Shown here: in pieces, positions 45,047 through 55,660 of the stretch
How the letters are laid out: every line of letters begins with the position of its first letter
Position numbering within the stretch: position 1 is the first letter of the stretch
Source of the DNA: Cymbomonas tetramitiformis
Taxonomy: Eukaryota > Chlorophyta > Pyramimonadophyceae > Pyramimonadales > Pyramimonadaceae
Direction of reading: 5' to 3'
Length of the DNA: 64,000 bases
Assembly: GCA_001247695.2 (NCBI GenBank)
Contig: LGRX02034418.1
Span: 1-64,000, forward strand
Notes under the pieces: model-generated
The model's database searches: none
Seen by the model: the letters and a program-made list of their open reading frames with translations, nothing else
What the model was told of the DNA's origin: nothing
Program-made: the position numbers and the translations under genes

Positions 45047-45676
45047 TTATCTGTGTACCGTGTCTGAGTATCTGTCTGTGGCGTGTGTTATGTTACCTGC
45101 CCTGTTAACAGTTATCCGCATATGGTTTTGTATAGTTTGAGTTAAGTTGACGAAGAGCCGTGTTAAGTTGTCCAGTTGCAGCATTGATATTTGATACATA
45201 TATTGTGTTAAGTTAACGAACGGCATCGGGTAAGTTATGCGGACTTTATGGTAACGGTTTCCAGTGCTTGCATTGCCGTATCGGTTAAGGCAAAAAATGA
45301 GTTTGACTATATTGTGTGTTGCTTTATCTAACTGTTTTCTGTAGTTATCATAAGTGTAGTTAATGCTAACGGTCTGTTTTGGCAGACTATCAAACTGGAA
45401 AATATGGTTTCCATGAAAGCAGTTTAAGTTAACATACAGTTCCGTGTGGTGCACAGCTATGTGTGTATAGTTGACAGGCTGCTGTGTGAGGTTATCTAGC
45501 TGCCCACTACTGCTGACATAAATTACCACACAGTAATCAGGTTCAGGGAAGCAAACAGGGCTGGGCGGTTTCTTGGAATTAGCACAGTGAACAGTATACA
45601 GGCACGTAAGAAAGAACATAGGAAGGAATTTGAGGCTTGAGACAACTCTAATGGGATGTGTGAACAACTTTACCAT
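45047..45676 (-). CDS. Hypothetical secreted protein rich in N-glycosylation sequons
   Basis: A 209-codon frame. The N-terminus looks like a signal peptide (LKFLPMFFLTCLYTVHCANS), followed by many Asn-x-Thr sequons (NLT, NYT). The sequons arise from a degenerate DNA repeat containing AACTTAA, so the pattern could be a by-product of the repeat. It lies about 300 bases upstream of the ULP1-like gene on the same strand. Function unknown. Confidence 0.3.
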   Translation of the reverse strand: MVKLFTHPIRVVSSLKFLPMFFLTCLYTVHCANSKKPPSPVCFPEPDYCVVIYVSSSGQLDNLTQQPVNYTHIAVHHTELYVNLNCFHGNHIFQFDSLPKQTVSINYTYDNYRKQLDKATHNIVKLIFCLNRYGNASTGNRYHKVRITYPMPFVNLTQYMYQISMLQLDNLTRLFVNLTQTIQNHMRITVNRAGNITHATDRYSDTVHR

Positions 45677-45826
45677 ATCAAGCTGTGTCAGGATCTATCA
45701 CCTGTAAAAAGGATGGAGCTAAAAAAACCAGGATCAAGACCGATTGAGAGAGTGTTGCAGTTGTGTCAGCTGAGACAAATAAGATTGGCACCTGAGTTGC
45801 TGCAGTTCTTTGACAGGAAGGAATGT

Positions 45827-46282
45827 TTAGTATCTATCTGAGATGTCAGCACCCCCACGCCTGGCAGCAGTGGCAATCTCTTCCCTTCTCTCAATGCCTG
45901 AGGCGTGTTTGTAGGCGGGGCTCTGTGATGTAGGCTCAGACTTTCTTTTCGCAGCTCTTGCTCGATTCTGTCCCCACCGAGCGGATGCCGCACCACGTGA
46001 TCCTGTGCCTGAGATGCTTGCCGAGGAATCAAGACCCTCGCCTCTGCCTCTGCCTTTTCCTTTGCCCTTACCTTTTGTCTGGGAGTCACAGATGCTAGAC
46101 TGGTGGCCATATCTTTTGTTCAATGGAAAGCACTTTCGGCACTCCCACGCACTGCACTGTTTAATGTAAACTATCCCCATAGAATCGAACACGTATTGAG
46201 TGGGAATGAAGTAAGCTGAGTGCTCGGGGCTTTTAGGATCGAGAACCGCTGGCTCAGGTGTGGGACCTAGTGGAGGTCTCAT
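45827..46282 (-). CDS. Hypothetical zinc-knuckle-like basic protein
   Basis: An ATG-to-stop frame of 151 codons. After a Pro-rich N-terminus comes a Cys/His cluster (CSAWECRKCFPLNKRYGHQ then SIC), followed by an alternating Lys/Gly and Arg/Gly run (KGKGKGKGRGRG). The layout suggests nucleic-acid binding, as in transposon or Gag-like proteins. Same strand as the ULP1-like gene and the sequon-rich frame. No family assigned. Confidence 0.4.
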   Translation of the reverse strand: MRPPLGPTPEPAVLDPKSPEHSAYFIPTQYVFDSMGIVYIKQCSAWECRKCFPLNKRYGHQSSICDSQTKGKGKGKGRGRGEGLDSSASISGTGSRGAASARWGQNRARAAKRKSEPTSQSPAYKHASGIERREEIATAARRGGADISDRY

Positions 46283-46506
46283 CCAGCGTCAATCTGTATC
46301 ACGAAACGCAATTCATTGAACCTTGAATCGTCACTCTGCAATACGATACGCAATTCAAAGGGGGCTACATCCTAAGAACTGTAAGGCTACTGCCTAAGGT
46401 GAGGGACTAAAGTGGACTCAGTTCCCCCCAATATCCTAAAAACACCACGAGGGACGCCTCAAATCGGTGTAAGAAGACTGGTACCAGCAGAAGCAACAAC
46501 AACAAA

Positions 46507-46984
46507 GACATCAAAGACATATACAAAGGTATGCCCGTTGTGAGGTCACAACTCTTTTAAGAGGGGAGATCTGTCAGGGTTATGGCCGATGACACATGTG
46601 TCATACATGTCATGCATGTCATACCTGTAAGACATGTCATACCATGTCATGTCATGTCGAGTCATGTCATATATTATAATGATAGACAGTCGCCAGTACG
46701 GTCGACTATGACTGTACATGTCATCGAGATGATAAGTCACATCATCTGTCATTTATTCAAGGTAAGACTTGAATGACACATGTCATCGAGAGGCCGTATG
46801 TCGGACTCGAGAATGGCGAAGCAAGATGCTATCTTGAAGTACCGAACGGTTCGGAGAAGAAATCATCTTCGCTTCTAGCATGTGCGGAACAAGCATGCGA
46901 GTATCATAGGGCGAGCGCATCATTCGTTCTGCCGATACTAGTCGTCCAACCAATGCCTCGGGTTCACAACCCAATAGCGGTACC
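46507..46984 (+). repeat. Repeat family E, copy 2
   Basis: Direct-orientation homologue of 16439-16955, with the same order of blocks and its own ATGTCAT tract (46590-46680). 46985-47690 shows no supported gene. Confidence 0.7.
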
Positions 46985-47697
46985 ATCTATGAGATGGGAG
47001 GCATTCGGTATAGATGAGGTAGCGTTGTGCTACAGCAGTATCTTCGGACGAAGTCCGCGCTCATCACCCGCTCATAAGCTGTGCGCGTGTTACTGTTCAA
47101 TAACACCTGCGCTATCTTATTATATCATACATATCTTAAGGTTCGCTTGTGCGTCCTTATCATCATCTGATTGGATCATTAAAGGTGTCAAGATTACTCA
47201 ATGCGATATGCAGGCTACGGCCTGAGTACAACACCTAGATAGGTCAAAGCCACCGAGCTGACCAATGCAGCATAAATGCTAGCTGCCTTTGAAGGCTACA
47301 TAATAAGTATATTGCCCTTATGTCTTGAAATGTATCCGTGTATTGGCATCTCTTTGAGGTAGTCATGCCTGCTGAATAAGCCATACCGGTCATCTTGTCT
47401 TCATTGATCATTACATATCTGATCATACCGCCATTGCACAAAGCCTATTCAGTGAGATTATTATATCACGAGGCATTTCAGTGGTGCACATCAAAAAAAT
47501 ACAGTGCAACAGAGATCATCAGCTCTTCATCAGACCTTTTAAGGTTGATTTGTTGTCAGATGTATTGATTTATCGGCCACCACATATCAAAAGTCTATCC
47601 ATCATAAAAGACAGAGTCCGTGCAATCATGGCTATTCAGCCTCCAACATAGCTAACATAGCTATCCAGCCTATGACCCAACCGTTGGCAAGCAGCCT

Positions 47698-47835
47698 CTA
47701 CGCCGCATGGCTAAAGATGACAAGTCTAACCTTCGGTCATTTTTGGGCACAGTCGGCCAATTCAAGAGATTTATCCCGAAATTCTCCAAAGTTGCCGAGC
47801 CACTCATGTTTTCCATGTGTCATAGGAAAACAGCC
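47698..47835 (+). pseudogene. Relic of a Ty3/gypsy reverse transcriptase C-terminus
   Basis: A short plus-strand stretch reads LRSFLGTVGQFKRFIPKFSK and then VAEPLMF, the well-known connection after the RT palm in Ty3/gypsy elements (xRSFLGLxxYYRRFIxxFSxxAxPL). Flanking sequence in this frame has no RT or RNase H. It belongs to a different, more ordinary lineage than the methyltransferase-carrying elements. 47836-48300 holds nothing else recognisable. Confidence 0.7.
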
Positions 47836-48301
47836 AACATACCGCCCTATATCAGGAGTCATCTCCTTCAGCAAGGGGAAGTGGGTTATGCTGTAAAATT
47901 GACCAGTCTGATCATCATAAAAGTGACAGATTTGAGAAAATCGATTGAAACTTGTATTGAAAATGACTATTCCTTAAGATAAGGTATTGCACCTAAGGGA
48001 ATAAAGGTTTCATCGTCTGAAATAGGAAAGGAGTTTTTTCATTGACTCTAGTTCCTGAATCCAGAATCACATAGAAAATATATTCTATCCTGTGCATATA
48101 GAAAGTACATTATATTCAAATTCTGAGCATACAAGTGGACTTGAATGCACTCGGGTTTGTACTGAGTTGCAATTGTTCAAAGTTTTATTCTTACATCACT
48201 ACTTATTTGTGGAATAGCATACAAAGGTATAAACCATCCACATATAGATTGACATCATACTTGTGGTTTCACATCATTTTGGCACATAAGACACACATGC
48301 C

Positions 48302-51300
48302 TCATTGAGGAATTATAACTCTTTGGAAGCTCATTCTGAAATGTTTAGAAATTTGTCGCCTTGTCCATGCATCATATTGGTGCCTATCATACATTGGCGT
48401 GGCTCTGGCTTCCTGGCACCCCATTGCCACCTTGTTGCTTGTCACCCATTTGCTTATTGCTGTTTGTAGTTCCTCCGCCATTCCCATGTGTTCTGGGGCA
48501 GTTTTCTTCCGTGTCTGCCTTTCCATGCCCATAGAGTCGTATACATAGGCCTGCAACGTGCAGTTACCCCTTGTGACGCAGACTCCTACCATCAGTAGTA
48601 GCCAGTGTCCGTTCCCTATTACTGGTATCTGGGTGCCACCCCTTTTGGCGACTTTTTCCTTTATCATTTCCAGAAATTTATTATCATTTTCCTTCAACAA
48701 TCTCAGTATTTCTTGCATGGTTGTTGACCCCGGAGGGTTTTCTTCCAGTGTTTCTAGCGCAAGGTCCACTTGGTACATATTTAACTTCCCATCCTTCGCA
48801 AATATCCCTTGCGTGGAGGAGTTCTTGGGGTACTGCCCTTCCATTTCCTCGTTCGAACGTGTCCCCCCCCCTATGTGTGAGGGCTGTAGTTCCGCTGCAG
48901 CATGCCCACCTATATCCTCCACCCTCACAGCTTTCCTGTCGGGTCCGGTGTCCAAGGCTTTCTTATGTGCTACCTCCGGTTTCCCTTTCATCATCTCGAG
49001 CTGTGGCATCACTTGTGGGCTTTTTGTTACTGGTTTCGCTTGTTCCATCCGTTCAGCCAGAGCGCCTAGTACATCTAGTGTTACCTGCATAGTCATTAGT
49101 TGGGCCCCCACCATTCTTGCCATGCTCCGGTCTTCTCTTGTCATTCGGCGCATTTCGCTATGTTTTTGTGCCCACCTACTGTGGTTCCTACCCCTCGTTT
49201 CTTGCCTTACTACCTGGTTGCTTCTAACTAGTTGTGGCCTGTCATATTTGGTACGCTGTACCCACCTGCATGTCTTCCCTTTCGTGTGCTCACTCCAGTA
49301 TCTCCTTCCTCTTTTGTGTGCGTACGCATGCTCCTGCCGGTTCGCCCGTAGGTAATATGTGAGGTTTCTCATGAGGTTCGCCATTTGCTCCCTCTCTTCT
49401 GCTGTGGCTGACCACCTGGGGCCCTTTGGGGGCTTTTCCTGTATTGTTCCTTGGCTTCGGTTGTCCTCCCTTTTTGGCATTTTTCCATTTCCCTTTCTAG
49501 TTTCAGTTGCTTGCCTGGTTATCGTTGTTGCTGCTGTGTTCCTTTTCTGCACGCATGTCGCGTGCTCCCTTTCCGGTGTTTCTTTTTGCATTCCCGTTCC
49601 CACCTTCCTGCTAGCCTCCCTGCGTGCTGTCATCCGCACCCTTTGCGTTGGTTTTTGTGCTGGTGTTATTCTTCCGCCCCTTTTACTTTTCGTCAGGACT
49701 GTAGCCGCAACGCAAATTGCAAGTATTGCTTTCATTAGTGTGCCTCGTGAGTTGCCTTCGTGTCCATTACTTACTACGCATTTCCTTCGGGTATGTTTTC
49801 CTCCCCCCATAATGCCTCCCTTGTTACGCGTTACACACTCTTTTTGTCCCCTCACACCCTTCTTGGTGCATTTCTGAGCTTCGTTTTCCTCAATCCTTAT
49901 TTGTATATGCCCTATGGGTGTCCCCTCAAAGTATTTCCCCTTTTGGGCCATTTGCACAAAACTTCGTATTTTTACGTAGAGCTCCTGGAGCAATTCGCTA
50001 AATGTCCAATGTCGTCCGTTCAGGCTCATTTTCATTTTTTGTTTGTATTTTACCATTTGTAGGCCCTGTGCGAAATTTTTTCGTCTAATTTTGTTATTAT
50101 GTGTACCTATACCCCCCTTTTTCAGTAGGTACTCACCCTTTGGGTTAGGGTTCCCCTTCATTTCCCTGCACATAGCTGTGCAAGCTGTTGTAATTGGCCT
50201 TTTCCCTTTCAATGTATCTTGTGGGTTCCTCTTGTTATTGTTGTCCCTATCGTTTCGTCGGTGTGCATGTTCTTCTAGCTTAACACGGTTTTCCTTGTTA
50301 CGCGTTACACATGTCTGCAGCGTCGTCCCGTTCCTTTTGCAGCATATCTGGGCTTCATTCTTCCCAATATGTCTTTGTGCATAACTCTTGGTTGCCTCCT
50401 TAAAATATTGCTCTGCTGGGGTCGTTTTTACAAAACTTCGAATTTTTACGTAGAGCTTCTGGAGCAATTCGCTAAATGTCCAAAGTCGTCCGTTCAAGTT
50501 CATTTTCATTTCATGTTCGTATTTTACCATTTGTAGGCCCTGTGTAAAATATTTCCGTCTAATTTCACTTTTATGTGCCCCTATTCCCTCCCTTTTCTGT
50601 AGGTAAGCCCCCTTTGGGTTAGGGTTTCCCCTTATTTTCCTCCATATGGCTGTACGAGCTGCTGCAGTTAGCCTGTTCCCATCCAATATATCCTGTGGGT
50701 TCCTCTTGTTGTTACTATTCCCGTCGTTTCGCCAGTGTGCATGTTCTCCCGACCCCGCATTCTTCTCCCTATTACGCGTTACATTTGCCTGCAGCATCAT
50801 CCCGTCCTTTTTGCCACATATCTGGACTTCATTCTTCTCAATATGTCTTCGTGTTTGACCCTCAGTTGTCTCCTTGAAATATTGCTCTGTCAGAATTGTT
50901 TTTACAAAACTTCGTATTTTAACGTAGAGCTCCTGGAGCAATTCGCTAAATACCGTAATTTGCCTGTTACTCCTGAAAGTGTGCACATTGCCTGTTATTT
51001 TGCAATAAAGTCCCCATAGTAACTTTCCTGTAAGGCTGACCATTGTCTTCACTCTCTGGGGCTTGTTTGTGCTTATTTTGCTTGGGGTAGGCTTAGGGTT
51101 CCCCTCTTGTCCTAGTGGGAACTTCTGAATGTGTTCTCTGCTGCTTACCTCCCTTGTGCATGGGGAACTAGCCTCGGGTGACTTGCTTGTTGCTTTAATC
51201 CTGTTTACTATCTCGTAGTGTATCTTATTGCAACTACAGCTGCTTAATGTTGTCGTATGTTTTATATTATTTTCTGCAGCTCTTGTGCCGGGTGTGCCCG

Positions 51301-51991
51301 CCCTTTCCCTATGTTGTATTGAGTTTGATGCTGCCACCGTGTCAACAGTGCGGTGGCAGTTGATGCCTATGTTATTGCAAACCCCCTCACACTTGTGTCT
51401 AGTCGTGGGCTTTGCAGCCTGGGTTCCGATCAGCACGGTGCAGGAGTACAGGCACGATGTACTATTACCAACAGCAGGTTTGGATTCAGCAGAGTTACTT
51501 TTTACTTCAAGTATTTGTTTAACCAGGATTTTCTGGTATCCAGAGCTTTTTCTAGCTTCAGAACTGCAGGGGCCTACACAGGATGTGGTTTCTGCCAGGC
51601 TGTTTCTGCTAGCCCCTCGTGCGTTGGCTTCGGTTGGAGCGCGGCTCCGCCAGCTGTTCCAGCTGTTCCAGCTTTTTCCTCTCGTCTGCCTTGGCCTGCG
51701 ATGCATACAGGAGTCCCACCAATACTTATTCTGCTGATTCCCCTTCCTCTTGTGCTGTGTTCGCACGACTGGTTCTGTGATGCAAGTGGTGGGGTTCCAC
51801 TTTTTGTCTTGTGCCCGATTTCGGAGCCGATGCCCAAGCTTTTTAGTCAGATTGTTTGTTCTTGTGCTATTGCCCCTAACGCCATATGCGGGGGGTCCCT
51901 TATCCCGTGAGGATGATTTTTCCCCGAGGGAACTTACCCGTGCCTTTTGCAGACGTCTGAGCTCTGACAGCGTCTCGTCGTCGATCTCCAT
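48302..51991 (-). CDS. 1229-residue basic repeat protein with Cys-less ULP1-like C-terminus
   Basis: An intact ATG-to-stop frame. The N-terminal third is Ser/Thr/Arg-rich and lacks clear domains. Residues about 345-745 contain a 158-residue tandem repeat, nearly three copies (DNA period 474 bp; key phrase ELLQELYVKIRSFVK at about 50945, 50470 and 49995). Each repeat has the same Cys and VTRN motifs. Near residues 1115-1220 a ULP1-like fold is suggested by GNGHWLLLMVGV (His) and QAYVYDSMG (Asp). Where the catalytic Cys is expected the sequence reads MYDRHQYDAWT, so the Cys is absent and the domain is probably inactive. Strongly Arg/Lys-rich overall. The long plus-strand frames across it are shadows. 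Confidence 0.55.
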   Translation of the reverse strand: MEIDDETLSELRRLQKARVSSLGEKSSSRDKGPPAYGVRGNSTRTNNLTKKLGHRLRNRAQDKKWNPTTCITEPVVRTQHKRKGNQQNKYWWDSCMHRRPRQTRGKSWNSWNSWRSRAPTEANARGASRNSLAETTSCVGPCSSEARKSSGYQKILVKQILEVKSNSAESKPAVGNSTSCLYSCTVLIGTQAAKPTTRHKCEGVCNNIGINCHRTVDTVAASNSIQHRERAGTPGTRAAENNIKHTTTLSSCSCNKIHYEIVNRIKATSKSPEASSPCTREVSSREHIQKFPLGQEGNPKPTPSKISTNKPQRVKTMVSLTGKLLWGLYCKITGNVHTFRSNRQITVFSELLQELYVKIRSFVKTILTEQYFKETTEGQTRRHIEKNEVQICGKKDGMMLQANVTRNREKNAGSGEHAHWRNDGNSNNKRNPQDILDGNRLTAAARTAIWRKIRGNPNPKGAYLQKREGIGAHKSEIRRKYFTQGLQMVKYEHEMKMNLNGRLWTFSELLQKLYVKIRSFVKTTPAEQYFKEATKSYAQRHIGKNEAQICCKRNGTTLQTCVTRNKENRVKLEEHAHRRNDRDNNNKRNPQDTLKGKRPITTACTAMCREMKGNPNPKGEYLLKKGGIGTHNNKIRRKNFAQGLQMVKYKQKMKMSLNGRHWTFSELLQELYVKIRSFVQMAQKGKYFEGTPIGHIQIRIEENEAQKCTKKGVRGQKECVTRNKGGIMGGGKHTRRKCVVSNGHEGNSRGTLMKAILAICVAATVLTKSKRGGRITPAQKPTQRVRMTARREASRKVGTGMQKETPEREHATCVQKRNTAATTITRQATETRKGNGKMPKREDNRSQGTIQEKPPKGPRWSATAEEREQMANLMRNLTYYLRANRQEHAYAHKRGRRYWSEHTKGKTCRWVQRTKYDRPQLVRSNQVVRQETRGRNHSRWAQKHSEMRRMTREDRSMARMVGAQLMTMQVTLDVLGALAERMEQAKPVTKSPQVMPQLEMMKGKPEVAHKKALDTGPDRKAVRVEDIGGHAAAELQPSHIGGGTRSNEEMEGQYPKNSSTQGIFAKDGKLNMYQVDLALETLEENPPGSTTMQEILRLLKENDNKFLEMIKEKVAKRGGTQIPVIGNGHWLLLMVGVCVTRGNCTLQAYVYDSMGMERQTRKKTAPEHMGMAEELQTAISKWVTSNKVAMGCQEARATPMYDRHQYDAWTRRQISKHFRMSFQRVIIPQ

Positions 51992-54624
51992 GACAGTTGG
52001 CGCCCACGTTATCCACCATGGGTTGCCAGGCTCCTGCTTGATTTACGATGGTGGCGCGTTCGCCACGCTGGAGACTCAGATAGGTCGTGCGCTGGCGGTC
52101 GCCCAGCGAATCTTGGCTGCAGGGCCGGCTACGCTGGCAGCTGTTCCTCGGCGCATGCAGAAGCCGCGCTTTGCCGCCCGACTGCAGCGCCTGCGGTTCA
52201 CAGCCGCTTGCTACCAGGTGGCGCACTGTATCTATGTGGCATCAGTCTTGGCGCTGGTGGTCTACGTGTCTGCGGGAGGAGGCCTGGGCCGTATGCAAGG
52301 GGGTGGAGGATGCTGACTTGCATACTGACCCTTCACCCTCCAGTTAAACCAATGGGGACCAGCAGAATTTTAAAACTTTTGCTGCTACTAGCGGTGGCTG
52401 CTTGGGTGGCCGCTGTGGCCCCTGGGGAGTTTCAGGGCGTGCTGACGATGGGATCGTGCTCGGGCTCGCCGACCAGATCTATCAGGACCGCCTGGGAAGA
52501 CCAGAGGTCTTCGCGCCAATGGGACACCGGATGGGAGGCTATGGTGGCAGAGCGAGACGAGGTGCTTCCGCACACGGTGCTGGACACGTTACAGCCAGGG
52601 GGCACGACCAGGGTCACCAAGGACGAGGCCGCGTGGCTGGACACCGAGCTCAATGCCACCTTCGGAGGACATCCCGAGTTCACCGAGGAGAACTGGGAGG
52701 AGATGCGCAACGTGGTAAGGAGGTGCAGCTACTGCTTCGCCAACAAGCCGCAGGACATCAAAGGCTACCATGGAGGCGCGGCACATGCGACCTTCGCCAT
52801 CCCTTTCAAGGACGAGACTAAGGTAGCTTATCAGCGACCGAGGAAATACAGCCCGGGAGAGCAGGAGATCATCGACCTGCACTGCAAGGAACTGCTGGAA
52901 TATGGCTTCATCGAGCCGGCTTCGCAGCACTGCAGACACGCCAGCAACGTGGTGGTCGCGGGGAAGAAGGATCACGACACTGGACAGTGGACCTCGACGA
53001 GGTTCTGCGTCGACCTCCGGAACACGAACCGGTTGTCGCTGAAGGATAACACGTTACCACATCGTCCAGAAGAGCTCTACCAGCGCGTGGCCAAGGCCAA
53101 GTTCAAGACTACCCTGGACGCGACCAAGGCGTTCCACCAGATTCCCATGACCACTGAGGAGGACAGGGACAAGACAGCGTTCTGGTGGGGCAACCAGCTT
53201 TATCGCTACACATCCATGCCGTTTGGAGCAGCTGGAGCGACCGCAGCCTTCATCAGGATCATGGACTACGAGTTGCGTCACCTGCAACACTGCACGGTGG
53301 CGTACGTCGATGACGTGTGCATATACTCAGACACCGCTGAGCAGCACATCAAGGATGTGGAAGCCGTGCTTCGCACTTTGGGGGATGCAGGGATACGCCT
53401 GCATTCGGGCAAGTCGACCTTCGGGTCAGCCACGGTGGACTTCTTGGGCTACCGCATCGGCTATAACACCATTGGCGCGCAGGACATCAAGTGCAAGGCC
53501 ATCCAAGAGCTGCCCAAGCCCGAGGATAAAACTGGAGTACGCTCCATCCTTGGGCTCATGAACTATTACAAAGGTCTGGTGGGGGAGCCCATGGGACCCA
53601 ACTACTCAGAGATGGCACGACCATTGAATGACTTGCTCAGAAAGGAAGTGTTGGATGTCAAGGAAGCTTGGGGGAAGGAGCAGGACCAGGCATTGCAGGC
53701 ATTGAAGGACGCCCTATGTTCGGGGAGATGTTTGAAGCCCATTGATTACAGCAGGCCCATCTTCCTCTACACGGACTGGAGCAACCATGGCATTGGCGCA
53801 GTGCTGGGTCAGAAGGACGAGAATGGCGTAGAGCACATCTGTGTGGTGATCAGCCGCTCGCTGTCGAAGACCGAGAGACAGTACGCGAGCTTCCAGGGTG
53901 AGATGCTGGCAGTGGTGTGGGCAATCCGCACATTACGACAGTACCTGCACGGGATCCACTTCACGCTGATTACCGACCATTCGCCGCTCACAACACTCAT
54001 GGAGAAGGGGGACCTACAGGGTCAACACCTACGCTGGGCCATCAGCCTCCAGGAGTTTGAGTTCACGGTCCAGTACCGACCAGGTCCGAAGAATGAGAAC
54101 GCGGATGTGCCATCCAGGTACCCACTGCCCAGCACCGCAGACGAGACTGGTGCCCGTTTGGACCGTGAAGGGGACCGAGCCAGGGAAGCGGGGCGTGCCG
54201 AGAGGCTAACGCGCTGCTTCACAGACACCATCTGCTTGGAAGTGACCAGGGAGCCACCACTTGGTCTAGAAGTAAGCCCAGAAGCCCAGGTGGCCAACTA
54301 CTGCGAGAACATGGTCAGGGAGCAGCTGGGGACCAGCGCAGTCCATCGACTGTTTGACGTGCACTACCAAGAAGAGTTGGAGTGCAACAAGGGGGTCATG
54401 TTTGACACTGACCACCCGGAAGTGGCCAGGTGCTCGGGCAGGTTGACTCGAGTCGCCTGGGATGCCCTCAGCCAGGTCCGGCCAATCAGGGGTATGCATT
54501 CTGGAGGCTCACCAGCGATATACGGCGACGAGACCATGGAGGGTGGCAAGCTCAAAGTGCCGAGGAAGATCGACACGAGAGTGATTGACAAGAGTTTCTT
54601 CCGGGAAGCCAGAGAAGAGGGCGT

Positions 54625-55660
54625 GGTCTGCTACGAGCCGTGTGGAGGCCTGTGTGCTGGACTAGAGATGCTCTTGCGCTGCGGAGTTAAGGTCAACAAG
54701 TACCTCTACCAGGACATCTCGAAGTCCAGCCAGACGGTAGCCAGGGCCAGGTGCATGGCGCTCAGCCGCCGTCATCCTGACTTGTTTCGTGCCGAGGCAG
54801 CCCACTTGGAGCAACTGCCCAGCAACATCGAGGACACCAGCCTCATTGACCTTGTACATGCAGGGGCGTTGAGTGGAGAACAGTGGGTCATGGTGTGTGG
54901 ATATCCATGCCAGGACCTGTCACCAGCTGGCAAGCTGGCTGGTCTGGAGGGCAGGCACAGCAGACTGTTCTACCAGGCAGTGCGAGTCCTCTCCACGCTG
55001 CAACAGCTGCAGCCTCAGCGACCGCCAGCATATGTGCTAGAGAACGTTTCTCCGTTGTCACACAGGGAGAACTCGAAGATCAGGAAGGAGGTGTTTCCCA
55101 TCATCAACAGCGTGGTGGGCCAGCCGGTGTCCTTCGACGCGGCGCGCGCGGGATCATACGCGCATCGCCTACGAGCATATTGGAGCAATCTGTTTCAAAA
55201 TCAGCAGTTCAATCTGGTGATGGAGCGGGTGGACAGACCACCAGACAGATACGTGCGCGATATTTTGCAGCGAGGCTGGAAGCCGCGCAGGGTTGTCACA
55301 GGAGACAGGAAGCCTCACTACACCGCCAACGTTGTGGGGGAGCCTATGAGAGTATTGCCAACCATCTTGGCGACACAAAACTCTCGTGCTTTTCGCGCGC
55401 CTCGCGCAGGCACAGTGGTAAGGAAAGGAGATGATGATGAAGTGGGGGAGACCAGAGAGGTTAACCTGGACGAGAAGGCAGTTGCCATGGGGTACAGCGC
55501 GGGTGAGCTGCGCGCGGCGCATGGCATGAAGGACGAAGAATTGGCAGGAGTGCTTGGCCTTGCTATGGATCGAAGAGCAATGGAGCTATTGTATGCGATT
55601 GCCGAGGTCAGCACGACCAAACTGCCGAAGAGTGAGGAGAGTGAGGAGGAGGAGCATGGC
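54625..55660 (+). other. C5-cytosine DNA methyltransferase domain within the pol polyprotein
   Basis: SAM-binding start CYEPCGGLCAGLEML, acidic motif YLYQDIS, catalytic loop GYPCQDLSPAG, then GRHSRLFYQAVRVL and LENV. The RLFY and RAYWSN motifs resemble the DNMT3/DRM side of the family rather than bacterial HhaI-type enzymes; this is judged by eye only. The last motif is degenerate (GLAMDRRAM in place of the usual GNA/S...V). It would methylate cytosine in DNA, perhaps element DNA or its target. Confidence 0.8.

Noticed and set aside
49359..51910. Long plus-strand frames rich in Phe, Leu, Ser and Cys
   Set aside because: They lie opposite the 1,229-codon minus-strand frame, follow its 474-bp repeat, and have the hydrophobic composition expected of its complement.
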